Positions 1-8,203 of a stretch of 64,000 bases of DNA are shown here, piece by piece. Positions within the stretch are counted from its first letter, which is position 1, and every line of letters begins with the position of its first letter. The notes beneath the pieces are model-generated. The model was given only the letters and a program-made list of their open reading frames with translations. It had not been told where the DNA came from and made no database searches. Origin of the DNA: Mycolicibacterium phocaicum (GTDB taxonomy: Bacteria; Actinomycetota; Actinomycetes; Mycobacteriales; Mycobacteriaceae); contig NZ_AP022616.1 in the NCBI RefSeq assembly GCF_010731115.1, positions 3,286,001 through 3,350,000 of the forward strand. Reading direction: 5' to 3'. The position numbers were made by a program, and so were the translations under genes.

Positions 1-1
1 C

Positions 2-112
2 GCCGCGTTGAACCCCTCGACGCTTGCCCTCATGCACGGTTCGTCCTACGCCGGCGATGGTGCGGCTCAATTGCGAGCACTCGCCGAGGGGTATGCCGCG
101 ACGGCCGCCTAG
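2..112 (+). CDS. C-terminal end of a putative MBL-fold metallohydrolase (partial)
   Basis: An open frame enters from the left edge and ends at TAG (110-112). The 36 visible residues include the string LALMHGSSYAGDG followed by a short helix-like AAQLRALAEGYAA. This resembles the C-terminus of many actinobacterial MBL-fold metallohydrolases, but no catalytic motif is inside the window, so the family call is inference. It converges on the DUF222/HNH gene, and the two stop codons overlap within four bases (109-112). Confidence 0.55.
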   Translation, partial: AALNPSTLALMHGSSYAGDGAAQLRALAEGYAATAA

Positions 113-1569
113 AAGGGTGCGGGTTCATCCCATTCCTCTGCGGCGCGGGCCGTTTCGAGTTCGCGGTATCGGTGCCATTCTTCGCTGGCGATGCGTTCTT
201 CGTTGATCATGCGGGCTTCGTTGATGAGTTGTTGGCGTTCTTGGGCGCGGGTGCGTTTGCGTTTGGGCATGCAGTGCCCGCGGCCGGGGGTGCGTGGTGG
301 TTGTTCGGTGATTGTGGGTGTTCCGGTGGGTGTGGCCAGTTGTGGGTACCAGTGGGCGCCTTCGGGTTTGGTGATGTAGGTGTGTCCGGTGGGGGCGACC
401 CAGACGACGGTGCCGTCGGGGTATTGGTGGTCGGTCCAGCCGTGGAACGTTTTGAGTAGGTGGTGGAACCGGCACAGGCATTTGAGGTCTGACGGGTGCG
501 TCGGCCCGGCCGGGTACGGGACGGTGTGGTCGAGGTCGCAGGCTTGCGCGGGCCGGTCGCAGCCGGGGAATCGGCAGGTCAGGTCTCGGCAGCGCACGAA
601 CTCCGCCAGCTTGGCCGACGGACGGTAGCGGGGCTCGGCCGCATCCGGCGGAATCTCGACCTCGCGGATGGTCGCCCCCTCGGCGAGCTGGGCGACCTGC
701 TCGGCGGGGATCTGCCCGTACCCGGGCAGGAACCCCGGCGCGTCGCCGGCGAGGGTTTTGGGGCCGGCGATCACGTGGATGACGGCGCGGGTGCCGACGG
801 TCTGCGCCGGCAGTTCCCCCATGGCGGCCGCGGCGGCGGGGCAGTCGTCCTGTCCGCATTGGCAGGCCAGGCGCTGCCCGCGGGCGAGGGCGTCGATGGC
901 GGCGGCGCGGCGCTGATCATGGGAGCGCGGATCATTGCGGCACACACTCTTGGCGAGGTCGTCGATGGCGGCGTCGAGCACGGCTGCGGTCGCCGCGTCT
1001 ATCGTGCCGCAGATGCTGGCCGCGCCGGGGCCGCAGGCGCGGATGTCGAGGTAGCGGGCCTGCGACGGGGGTTTGGGTTGGTGGACCCCGGCCTGGTCGG
1101 ACGCGGCGATGATGGCGTCGATGCGTTGTTCCATTTTCGGTTTCGACAACCGGCCCCAGGCCACGATCTTGGCGGCCAGGTCGGCATCGACCTGCCCGGC
1201 GACGTCGTCGTCGATGATCAGGTCGGTGCGGGCGACGATCATCGCGACCATCACCGCATCAATCAAACCTTTGGCGTAGATGGCCGCCACCTTCGGCAGG
1301 CGGGTGCGGAGCGTCACCGCCCGGTCCACCTGGGCTTGGGCCCGCTTACGGGATATCCCCAAGGCGGCGGCGACCTCGACGACCAGCCCGGCATAGCCGT
1401 CGATCGCCCAATACCGTTTCTCGATGTCGTCGTCGGGGGCCCGCAGCGCCCACAGGTCACCGATCGCCCCCAGGCGGCGGGCGCCGGCGGCGTTCTCTTG
1501 CCGGGTGGCCAGGGTGATCGCGTCGACCGCCGCGGCCGCGGCGTGGGGATCACCATCCAATTCACTCAT
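109..1569 (-). CDS. DUF222 / HNH endonuclease domain protein (13E12 repeat family)
   Basis: The 486-residue protein has an N-terminal alpha-helical DUF222-like region and a C-terminal HNH-type domain at roughly residues 335-395. The HNH part shows the spaced Cys residues of CRDLTCRFPGC, then DLDHTVPYP and a later CRFHHLLKTFHGW, giving the His-Asn/His plus Cys zinc-like arrangement. The family is multicopy in mycobacteria (13E12 repeats) and presumed to be nuclease-related; its role is unknown. The ATG at 1569 (MSELDGD) is preferred over an upstream in-frame start at 1626, because the added residues look like untranslated sequence. The tail after the HNH is basic and Thr/Pro-rich. Confidence 0.85.
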   Translation of the reverse strand: MSELDGDPHAAAAAVDAITLATRQENAAGARRLGAIGDLWALRAPDDDIEKRYWAIDGYAGLVVEVAAALGISRKRAQAQVDRAVTLRTRLPKVAAIYAKGLIDAVMVAMIVARTDLIIDDDVAGQVDADLAAKIVAWGRLSKPKMEQRIDAIIAASDQAGVHQPKPPSQARYLDIRACGPGAASICGTIDAATAAVLDAAIDDLAKSVCRNDPRSHDQRRAAAIDALARGQRLACQCGQDDCPAAAAAMGELPAQTVGTRAVIHVIAGPKTLAGDAPGFLPGYGQIPAEQVAQLAEGATIREVEIPPDAAEPRYRPSAKLAEFVRCRDLTCRFPGCDRPAQACDLDHTVPYPAGPTHPSDLKCLCRFHHLLKTFHGWTDHQYPDGTVVWVAPTGHTYITKPEGAHWYPQLATPTGTPTITEQPPRTPGRGHCMPKRKRTRAQERQQLINEARMINEERIASEEWHRYRELETARAAEEWDEPAPF

Positions 1570-1633
1570 ACGTTCGAATATAGATCCACCCACCGACGAG
1601 AATCGGGGGCCGCGGACGCGACCCATCGGCGAC

Positions 1634-2042
1634 GGTTAGGGCAGCTAAACAGAAGGGCCGCAGCCAGATTGGATCCGGCCGGGCGCCGTGGGAACGACAG
1701 GAAGGGGATCGTCGACGGTTAGATCGACTAGCCACCCGACACACGCAGACGGCGCCGACGGGACGCGCCGCCGACCATCCCCGGACCCGCGACAGTCAGA
1801 CGACCGACAGTGGTTAGGTGACCTAACCGATGGGGATCGCGGCGCGGCCCGGAGTGCGGAGCCCGGGCTGGGTGCGGTCGGGCGAGCGCTACCGATTAGC
1901 CGCCCTAACCGTCGAGGATCGCGGCACAGCCAACCGAGCCGGGCACGAGCCGGCACCAACTACCGAGCACACCTAACCGACGAGGATCGCAGCACAGCCC
2001 AGTCGGGATGGGCACGGCCAGAACCACCGAGCCGATCTAACC
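1634..2042. repeat. Array of GGTTAG-N5-CTAACC dyads in a 640-bp gene-free stretch
   Basis: The stretch 1570-2213 has no convincing gene. It holds four 17-bp dyads with a constant 5-base spacer: 1634-1650 (GGTTAG/CTAAAC), 1717-1733 (GGTTAG/CTAGCC), 1812-1828 (GGTTAG/CTAACC, perfect, with GGTGACC completing the symmetry) and 1894-1910 (GATTAG/CTAACC). Two further right half-sites CTAACC lie at 1973-1978 and 2037-2042. Spacing between units is 64-95 bases, and most of the last units are followed by a conserved GWCGAGGATCG and, in two, by RGCACAGCC. This looks like degenerated tandem units carrying a binding site, just upstream of the monooxygenase operon. Confidence 0.75.
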
Positions 2043-2213
2043 GTCGACGATCCGTGCCCGGGTCAACGGACAGCAAGCCCGCCTGGTGACGCCGGCCAGG
2101 CCGGAACTCGCAGTGGACGCGGTAAGCGCGGCAAGTCTGCAAAACCCGGCGTGGACGCGTCGCCGCGCTACTAACGTCGCAGGTACACCCGCCGGACCGG
2201 CAAAGGAGTGCCC

Positions 2214-3689
2214 ATGACAACCACCGCTCCCATCGACGTCCTGGTCATCGGCGCCGGGATCTCCGGCATCGGAATGGCGTATCACCTCAAGACTCTTCGC
2301 CCGGACACGTCGTTTGCGGTGCTCGAGGGACGAGACGCGATCGGCGGCACCTGGAGCCTGCACCAGTACCCGGGCATCCGCTCGGACTCGGACATGCCGA
2401 CCTTCGGCTTCGGCTTCAAGCCGTGGACGCATCGCAAGTCCATCGCCGACGGGCACATCATCCTCGACTACCTGCAACAGACCGTCGAGGAGAACGACCT
2501 GGCCGGCCACATCCGGTTCGGCCACCACGTGGACTCGGCGAATTTCGATTCCCGGCAAGGACTTTGGACCGTCAACACCACCCACGACGGACACCCCGAG
2601 ACCTTCACCTCGCGCTTCCTGTTCCTGGGCACCGGGTACTACGACTACGAGAACCCGTATATCCCCGACTTCCCCGGCCGCGACGATTTCGAGGGTCCGG
2701 TGATCCACCCCCAACTGTGGCCGAAGGATCTGGACTACACCGGTAAGAACGTCGTCGTCATCGGCAGTGGCGCCACCGCCGTCACGCTGATCCCGAACAT
2801 GGCCGACAAGGCCGCGCACGTCACCATGCTGCAGCGGTCGCCGAGTTACGTGTTCTCGATACCGGCGTCCGACCCGATCGCCAACGTGCTGAACAAGGTG
2901 CTGGGCCATGAGCGGGCGTACAAGATCGTGCGGCGCAAGAACATCTCGCTCAATCGCGGGCTGTTCAAGATGTGCATGCGCTACCCGAAGGTGATGCGAA
3001 AGTTGTTGATCGCCAATGTGGCTCGGCAGCTGCCCAAGAATTTCGATGTCGACACGCACTTCACGCCCAAGTACAACCCGTGGCAGCAGCGCCTGGCCAT
3101 GGTGCCCGACGGCGACCTGTTCAAGATGGTCTCGTCAGGCAAGGCCTCGATCGTCACCGACCATATCGAGCGGTTCACCAAGCACGGCATCCTGCTGAAA
3201 TCCGGGCAGGAGCTGGCCGCCGACATCATCATCTCGGCGACCGGATTGAACATGATCCCCTTCGGCAAGATCGAGCTGAGCGTCGACGGGCACCTGCTCC
3301 ATCTCCCCGACCTCACGGTCTACAAGGCCATGATGCTGTCGGGCGTGCCCAATTTCGCGTTCGCCGTCGGTTACACCAACATCGCCTGGACCCTCAAGGT
3401 CGACCTGGTGTGCGAGCACTTCTGCCGCATGCTCGACTACATGGACGAGCACGGCTACGGCAAGGTGGTCCCGATCCTGGAAGACGGGACCATGGAGCGA
3501 GTTCCGTTGTTGGACATGACCTCCGGCTACGTCCAGCGGGCCGTCGCGAAGTTCCCCCGTGGCGGCACCTACGGCCCGTGGGCGTTCAAGCATGCCTACG
3601 AAATGGATCAGGAGCGGCTGCGCAACGGCCCCATCGAGGATCCCGCCCTCGTCTTCACGCCCGCCGCCGCACCGCTGTCCGTGGTCTGA
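2214..3689 (+). CDS. EthA/MymA-like flavin Baeyer-Villiger monooxygenase
   Basis: The 491-residue protein matches class B flavoprotein monooxygenases, which use FAD and NADPH to insert oxygen into ketones or oxidise S/N atoms. Visible motifs are the FAD Rossmann GAGISG at residues 13-18, the GGTWxxxxYPGxRxDS block near 45-60, the BVMO fingerprint FEGPVIHPQLW near 159-169, and the NADPH Rossmann VIGSGATAV near 181-190. The layout and many blocks resemble mycobacterial EthA as I recall it. ATG 2214 follows AAAGGAG with 5-base spacing, so the GTG at 2208, inside that ribosome site, is rejected. It is the first gene of an apparent operon with the two hydrolase genes downstream (gaps 14 and 51 bases). 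Confidence 0.92.
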   Translation: MTTTAPIDVLVIGAGISGIGMAYHLKTLRPDTSFAVLEGRDAIGGTWSLHQYPGIRSDSDMPTFGFGFKPWTHRKSIADGHIILDYLQQTVEENDLAGHIRFGHHVDSANFDSRQGLWTVNTTHDGHPETFTSRFLFLGTGYYDYENPYIPDFPGRDDFEGPVIHPQLWPKDLDYTGKNVVVIGSGATAVTLIPNMADKAAHVTMLQRSPSYVFSIPASDPIANVLNKVLGHERAYKIVRRKNISLNRGLFKMCMRYPKVMRKLLIANVARQLPKNFDVDTHFTPKYNPWQQRLAMVPDGDLFKMVSSGKASIVTDHIERFTKHGILLKSGQELAADIIISATGLNMIPFGKIELSVDGHLLHLPDLTVYKAMMLSGVPNFAFAVGYTNIAWTLKVDLVCEHFCRMLDYMDEHGYGKVVPILEDGTMERVPLLDMTSGYVQRAVAKFPRGGTYGPWAFKHAYEMDQERLRNGPIEDPALVFTPAAAPLSVV

Positions 3690-3703
3690 CCGAAGGAGCG
3701 ATC

Positions 3704-4681
3704 ATGACAACCGAGTTCGTTTTCATCAGCCACGGCGAGCGTTGCGCCGCCTGGCATCTGACCGCAGACAGTGACGCGCTGACCGGACAGAGCGGTCGGC
3801 CGTGTGTGGTCATGGCCCACGGCTTCGGCGGCACCCGCGACTCCGGACTGATGGCGTTCGCCGAGCCGTTCGCGGCCGCCGGGATGGACGTGGTGCTGTT
3901 CGACTACCGGGGCTTCGGCGATTCCGAAGGTGAGCCGCGCCAGGATGTTTCGGTCAAGAAGCAGCGCCAGGACTACCACGCCGCCATCGACGCGGCGCGG
4001 AACCTGCCGGGCGTCGACCGCGACCGCATCGCGCTGTGGGGCACCTCGTACTCGGGCGGACACGTCATCGCCGTCGCCGCCACGGACCAGCGAGTGGCCG
4101 CGGTGGTATCCGTATGTCCCGCCACCGACGGGCTGGCCGCCCTGGTGCAAGGAGTTCGGGAGGCGAGCGCCGGACACATGGCGCGCCTGGTGGCGCACGG
4201 CCTGTTCGATGCCGCGGGGGCACGGCTCGGCCGCAGCCCGCACTACCTGCCACTCGCCGGACAGCCGGGCAGCGCCGCGCCGCTCAGCACTCCTGGTTCC
4301 GAGGAGTCGTACCTCGCGCTGGCCGGCCCCACGTGGCGCAACGAGTTCGCCGCCCGCACCGTGCTGGAAGTCGCGTTCAACCGGCCTACCGTCCACGCCA
4401 GCCGGCTGGAGTGCCCGCTGCTGGTTCAAGTCGGCGCCAACGACCGCATCGCTCCACCGGATGCGGCGCGCCGCGCCGCGAAGAAGGCGGGGTACCTGGC
4501 CCATCTGGTCGAGTACCCCATCGACCATTTCGATTTCTACGAAGAGCCGTGGCAACCGCAGGTCCTCGCCGACGAGTTGACTTTCCTGACCCGCGTCCTC
4601 GATCCGATCCGCTCGACCGACGTGCATTTGCGGTCGACCAACCCGCCGGCGCCGCGAATGGCGGTCAAACTGCCGTGGTGA
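3704..4681 (+). CDS. alpha/beta hydrolase (S9/X-Pro dipeptidase-like fold)
   Basis: The 325-residue protein has an oxyanion-type HGFGGTRDSG near residue 40, strand plus FDYRGFGDSEG near 65, a nucleophile elbow GTSYSGGH near 112-119, an acid-side NDRIAPPD near 246 and a C-terminal His in DHFDFY near 272. These give the order Ser-Asp-His expected of the fold. The elbow reads S-x-S-x-G rather than textbook G-x-S-x-G. Start ATG 3704 follows GAAGGAG with 5-base spacing, 14 bases after the monooxygenase stop. A plausible role is hydrolysis of esters or lactones made by the monooxygenase, by context only. Confidence 0.88.
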   Translation: MTTEFVFISHGERCAAWHLTADSDALTGQSGRPCVVMAHGFGGTRDSGLMAFAEPFAAAGMDVVLFDYRGFGDSEGEPRQDVSVKKQRQDYHAAIDAARNLPGVDRDRIALWGTSYSGGHVIAVAATDQRVAAVVSVCPATDGLAALVQGVREASAGHMARLVAHGLFDAAGARLGRSPHYLPLAGQPGSAAPLSTPGSEESYLALAGPTWRNEFAARTVLEVAFNRPTVHASRLECPLLVQVGANDRIAPPDAARRAAKKAGYLAHLVEYPIDHFDFYEEPWQPQVLADELTFLTRVLDPIRSTDVHLRSTNPPAPRMAVKLPW

Positions 4682-4732
4682 ACGCGTCCGCTTGGCATGA
4701 TCCTCACCGAGTGTTGAGCGAAAGGGCGGACC

Positions 4733-7582
4733 GTGATCTTCGACAGGGTTGTGGCGACGACGCGTAACTGGCTGGAAGTCGCCCGCTACGGCGGGTTGGA
4801 GACGGGCGAGGAGCCGTCGCCGTACGACGTCGTCGCCCAGGGCCGCATCCACAAGCTGCGGCGCTACCGCACCACCGGTGAGGCGGGCCGCCCCCAGGTG
4901 CTGCTGGTGCCGCCGCTGATGCTCACCGCCGATGTGTTCGACGTATCGCCGCAGGCCAGCGGCGTCCGCACCCTGATCGAGAACGGCATCGACCCGTGGG
5001 TCATCGACTTCGGCTCACCGGAGAAGGAAGCGGGCGGCCTGGAGCGCAACCTGGGTGATCACGTGCTGGCGGTCGACGCGGCCATCGACGAGATGCGCAC
5101 GTTGACGGGCGGTGACGTCCACATCGCGGGCTACTCGCAGGGTGGCATGTTCTGCTACCAGACGTCGGCGTACCGGCGCAGCGTCGGTATCGCCAGCGTC
5201 ATCACCTTCGGCAGCCCGGTCGATCTCAGCAAAACCGCGCCGATGGGCGTCCCGGCAGAAATCGCGATCCCCGGCATGGGGTTCGTGATGGAGAACGTGC
5301 TGCGGGGCCGATCCGTGCCGGGCTGGGCGACTCGACTCGGGTTCCAGTTGCTCGACCCCGTGAAAGCGGTGACAGGCCAATTGCAGTTCCTGGCCGCACT
5401 ACACGACCGCGACGCCCTGCTGCCCCGGGAAGGGCAACGCCGCTACCTGATGAACGACGGCTGGGTGGCGTGGCCTGGCCCGGCCCTCGCCGAGTTCCTG
5501 CAGCAGTTCCTGGTTCACAACCGGATGCTGAGGGGCGGATTCAGCATCGCCGGACGGCCGGTGACGCTCGCCGACATCACGTCGCCGATTCTGGCGTTCG
5601 TCGGCGATGTCGACGAGATCGCCCCGCCGGCCTCGGTGCGTGGGATCCTGGGCGCGGCACCGCGCGCGGATATCTACGAAAGCACTTTGCACGCCGGACA
5701 TTTCGGGTTGGTCGTGGGCAGTACCGCGACGTCGCACACGTGGCCTCTCGTCGCTGACTGGATGCGGTACGCCGAGGGCAAGGGCCCGCAGCCGGAGCAC
5801 GTCACCAAGGTCGACGCCACGTCCGCGGCCGCCGAGGCGGCGCCGGCCGGACAGGGCGAGGGGGTCCAGACCCTGATCGACGCCGGTCGCATGGTCGCCG
5901 GTTCCGTCGCACGTTCGGTCGGCGACGTGCGGGGCATGTTCGGCACGGTGTCACGCCAGATGCCGCGTCTGGCGCGCATCCGGAAATTGGATGCGAACAC
6001 GCGAATCTCGTTGGCGCTCTTGTTCGATGAGCAGGCCCAGCAGGCGCCCAACGACGTCAGCTTCATGTACGAGGACCGCAGCTACACCTACGGCGAGAAC
6101 AAGGTCCGCATCGACGCGGTGGTGCGCGGCCTGCTCGCCGCGGGCGTGCGCGCCGGTGAGCACGTCGGTGTGTTGATGGGCACGCGCCCGTCGGCGCTGG
6201 CGGTGGTGACGGCGCTCAACCGCATCGGCGCGGTGGCCGTGATGCTGCGTCCCGGCGCCGATACCGCGCGCGAGGTCGAACTCGGCAAGGTCAACCGCGT
6301 CATCGCCGACCCCGAACATTCCGAGGCCGACTTCGCCGGCCGCCCGCTGCACACGTTCCTGTTGGACACCCCGTACCTCAACCGGGACCGCACCCTGACG
6401 GCCCTGGAGATCGGCGAGACCAACGCCGTACGCATCCCCGACTGGTACCGCCCCAACCCGGGCCGCGCCGGCGAGCTCGCGTTCATCTTCTTCGGCGGCC
6501 CGGACGACGATCCGCGTCCGATCCGAGTCACCAACGGCCGCTTCGGTTTGTCGGCCTACGGCACCGCGACGTCGGCGACGCTGAACAACTCCGACACCGT
6601 CTACTGCATCAACCCGATCTACCACACCTCCGGCCTGCTGACCGGAATCGGCGGCGCGGTAGCGGGGGGTAGCCGACTGGCGATGGCCACCGATCTGGAC
6701 CCGACCACGTTCTGGACGGAAGTCCGCCGGTACGGCGTGACCATCGTCTGCTACACGTGGGCGCAGCTGCGGCCACTGGTCAACGCCGCGCCGCAGCCCG
6801 CCGAGCGCAACCACTCGGTGCGGCTGTTCGTCGGCTCCGGCATGCCGCGCGGTCTGTGGCGCCGGGTGCTGGACCGGTTCGCCCCGGCCGGCGTCCTCGA
6901 CTTCTGGTCCACCAGCGAGGGCGAGGCCATCCTGGCCAACGTCAACCCGGCCAAGCCCGGGTCGCTGGGCCGGCCGCTCCCGGGCAGCGCGACCGTCGAG
7001 GTCGTGCGATGGGATCCCGAAGCGCAGCAAGTCGTTTCGGGCGCCGACGGCTACGCCATCCGGTGTGCGGCCGACGAGACCGGCCTGCTGCTGGTGAAGA
7101 TCAGTTCCGCCACGACCGCGTCGGCGCCGCCGTTACGCAACCTGTTCGAGGCCGGCGACGCCTGGTTCTCCAGCGGCAGCCTGGTCAACCGGGACGCCGA
7201 CGGCGACTACTGGCTGATCGACTCCGTCGACACCCAGATCCGCACCGCCGACGGTGTGGTGGCGTCCCTGCCCATCACCGCGGCCATCGGCAAGCTGCCG
7301 GCCGTCGACCTGGTGCACACCTACGGCGTCGCTGCCGACGACGCGGAAGTGGCGGTCGCGGCACTGTCCCTGGTCGACGGGCAGGACGTCTCTGCCGCCG
7401 ACCTGGACGAGGCGCTCGCGAGCCTGCCTGCCGAACAACGACCGGCGTTCGTCCGCGTCGTCGACGAGGTGCCGATGACGCCGTGGCACCGCCCGGTCGC
7501 CGGGCCGCTGCGCCGCGACCCGCTGCCCCCGCCCGGTCGCTACTTCACCCGGACAGACGACGGCAGTTACAAGGAAAGCTGA
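4733..7582 (+). CDS. Lipase/PhaC-like hydrolase fused to acyl-CoA synthetase-like domain (Rv1683-like)
   Basis: The 949-residue protein has two parts. Residues about 1-370 are an alpha/beta hydrolase of the PHA synthase-like type, with LLVPPLM, a GYSQGG nucleophile elbow near 133-138 and a terminal HAGHFG. Residues about 415-949 resemble an AMP-binding acyl-CoA synthetase (LLFDEQAQQAPNDVSF, later STSEGEAI). The order matches M. tuberculosis Rv1683. The adenylation part is degenerate: the usual Ser/Thr/Gly-rich P-loop is replaced by FFGGPDDDPRPIRV near 585, and the C-terminal catalytic-lysine motif reads TPWHRPVAGPLR with no lysine. The start is GTG 4733 after GAAAGGGCGG. Lipid metabolism is a reasonable role; acyl-adenylation is doubtful. 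Confidence 0.88.
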   Translation: MIFDRVVATTRNWLEVARYGGLETGEEPSPYDVVAQGRIHKLRRYRTTGEAGRPQVLLVPPLMLTADVFDVSPQASGVRTLIENGIDPWVIDFGSPEKEAGGLERNLGDHVLAVDAAIDEMRTLTGGDVHIAGYSQGGMFCYQTSAYRRSVGIASVITFGSPVDLSKTAPMGVPAEIAIPGMGFVMENVLRGRSVPGWATRLGFQLLDPVKAVTGQLQFLAALHDRDALLPREGQRRYLMNDGWVAWPGPALAEFLQQFLVHNRMLRGGFSIAGRPVTLADITSPILAFVGDVDEIAPPASVRGILGAAPRADIYESTLHAGHFGLVVGSTATSHTWPLVADWMRYAEGKGPQPEHVTKVDATSAAAEAAPAGQGEGVQTLIDAGRMVAGSVARSVGDVRGMFGTVSRQMPRLARIRKLDANTRISLALLFDEQAQQAPNDVSFMYEDRSYTYGENKVRIDAVVRGLLAAGVRAGEHVGVLMGTRPSALAVVTALNRIGAVAVMLRPGADTAREVELGKVNRVIADPEHSEADFAGRPLHTFLLDTPYLNRDRTLTALEIGETNAVRIPDWYRPNPGRAGELAFIFFGGPDDDPRPIRVTNGRFGLSAYGTATSATLNNSDTVYCINPIYHTSGLLTGIGGAVAGGSRLAMATDLDPTTFWTEVRRYGVTIVCYTWAQLRPLVNAAPQPAERNHSVRLFVGSGMPRGLWRRVLDRFAPAGVLDFWSTSEGEAILANVNPAKPGSLGRPLPGSATVEVVRWDPEAQQVVSGADGYAIRCAADETGLLLVKISSATTASAPPLRNLFEAGDAWFSSGSLVNRDADGDYWLIDSVDTQIRTADGVVASLPITAAIGKLPAVDLVHTYGVAADDAEVAVAALSLVDGQDVSAADLDEALASLPAEQRPAFVRVVDEVPMTPWHRPVAGPLRRDPLPPPGRYFTRTDDGSYKES

Positions 7583-7615
7583 CGCCGCACTGACGAAGTC
7601 GTCAATACTCTTCTC

Positions 7616-7882
7616 ATGAAGAAATCCGTTGCTGCAGTGCTGTTCCTGCTGGTGTCCGCGGCCGTGCCGGCCGTCGGCGCCCCGGCCGCGCACGCCGATG
7701 TGTGCGGCAGCGTCGGCGGTCGCCACGTCAGTGCCGGCGGGTGCACCAACATCGCCGGCGACGCGGCGGTGGCCGCGGCGGCTCCCGAGGACGCCGCCGC
7801 GCAGGCCGCCGCCGGCCGGCCGCCGTGCTACACCCCGGCCGGGGTGCCCTACTACACGCCGGGCGACTTGCCTTGTAACTGA
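7616..7882 (+). CDS. Small secreted Cys-containing protein, unknown
   Basis: The 88-residue protein begins with a clear signal peptide (MKKSVAAVLFLLVSAAVPAV, cleavage probably after AHA at about residue 27). The mature part is about 60 residues with four cysteines (CGSVGG, GGCTN, PPCYTP, PCN), an Ala-rich middle and two tyrosine-proline stretches. I do not recognise a family. It stands alone between the fusion gene and another small secreted gene in the same direction. Confidence 0.7.
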   Translation: MKKSVAAVLFLLVSAAVPAVGAPAAHADVCGSVGGRHVSAGGCTNIAGDAAVAAAAPEDAAAQAAAGRPPCYTPAGVPYYTPGDLPCN

Positions 7883-7901
7883 GGCCCTTTAGGCTGGCGG
7901 C

Positions 7902-8198
7902 ATGCACAAGTCACTGCAGCGTGCCGCCGTCATCGCCGCGGCCGCCTTGGCGCCCATGGCCATCACCGCCGCGATCGCTCCGGCCGTGAGCAATGCCGAC
8001 TGCGACAACGGCACCTGGTGGGACCCGGTGCAGAACCGGTGCCAGGCCCCGCTGGTGCAGAACTGCCCAGGCGGCTGGTGGGACCCGAACATCAACAGCT
8101 GTCGGCCGCCCGTCTCGACGACGCCGCTCGACTGCCGCGACGGCGCGTGGTGGGACCCGATCAACAACATCTGCCGTCCGCCGCTGCTGCCGCAGTAG
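7902..8198 (+). CDS. Small secreted protein with three C-x-WWDP-x-C repeats
   Basis: The 98-residue protein has a signal peptide (MHKSLQRAAVIAAAALAPMA, cleavage likely after SNA). The mature protein is almost entirely three copies of a roughly 25-residue unit: Cys, 6-7 residues, WWDP, 5 residues, Cys, then xxP (CDNGTWWDPVQNRC, CPGGWWDPNINSC, CRDGAWWDPINNIC). Each unit has two cysteines that could close a small disulfide loop presenting the Trp-Trp pair. That is reminiscent of small carbohydrate-binding or cell-wall-binding modules, but no family is recognised. It lies 19 bases after the preceding secreted gene and ends five bases before the convergent SulP gene. Confidence 0.75.
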   Translation: MHKSLQRAAVIAAAALAPMAITAAIAPAVSNADCDNGTWWDPVQNRCQAPLVQNCPGGWWDPNINSCRPPVSTTPLDCRDGAWWDPINNICRPPLLPQ

Positions 8199-8203
8199 TC
8201 GCC

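Noticed and set aside
1634..2042. CRISPR array
   Set aside because: Units are degenerate, spacings are unequal (64-95), the spacers themselves are partly conserved, and no cas genes are present.
1688..2089. A 133-codon open frame in the dyad array
   Set aside because: It is Arg/Ser/Pro-rich, has no ribosome site or domain, and is explained by the high-GC repeats.
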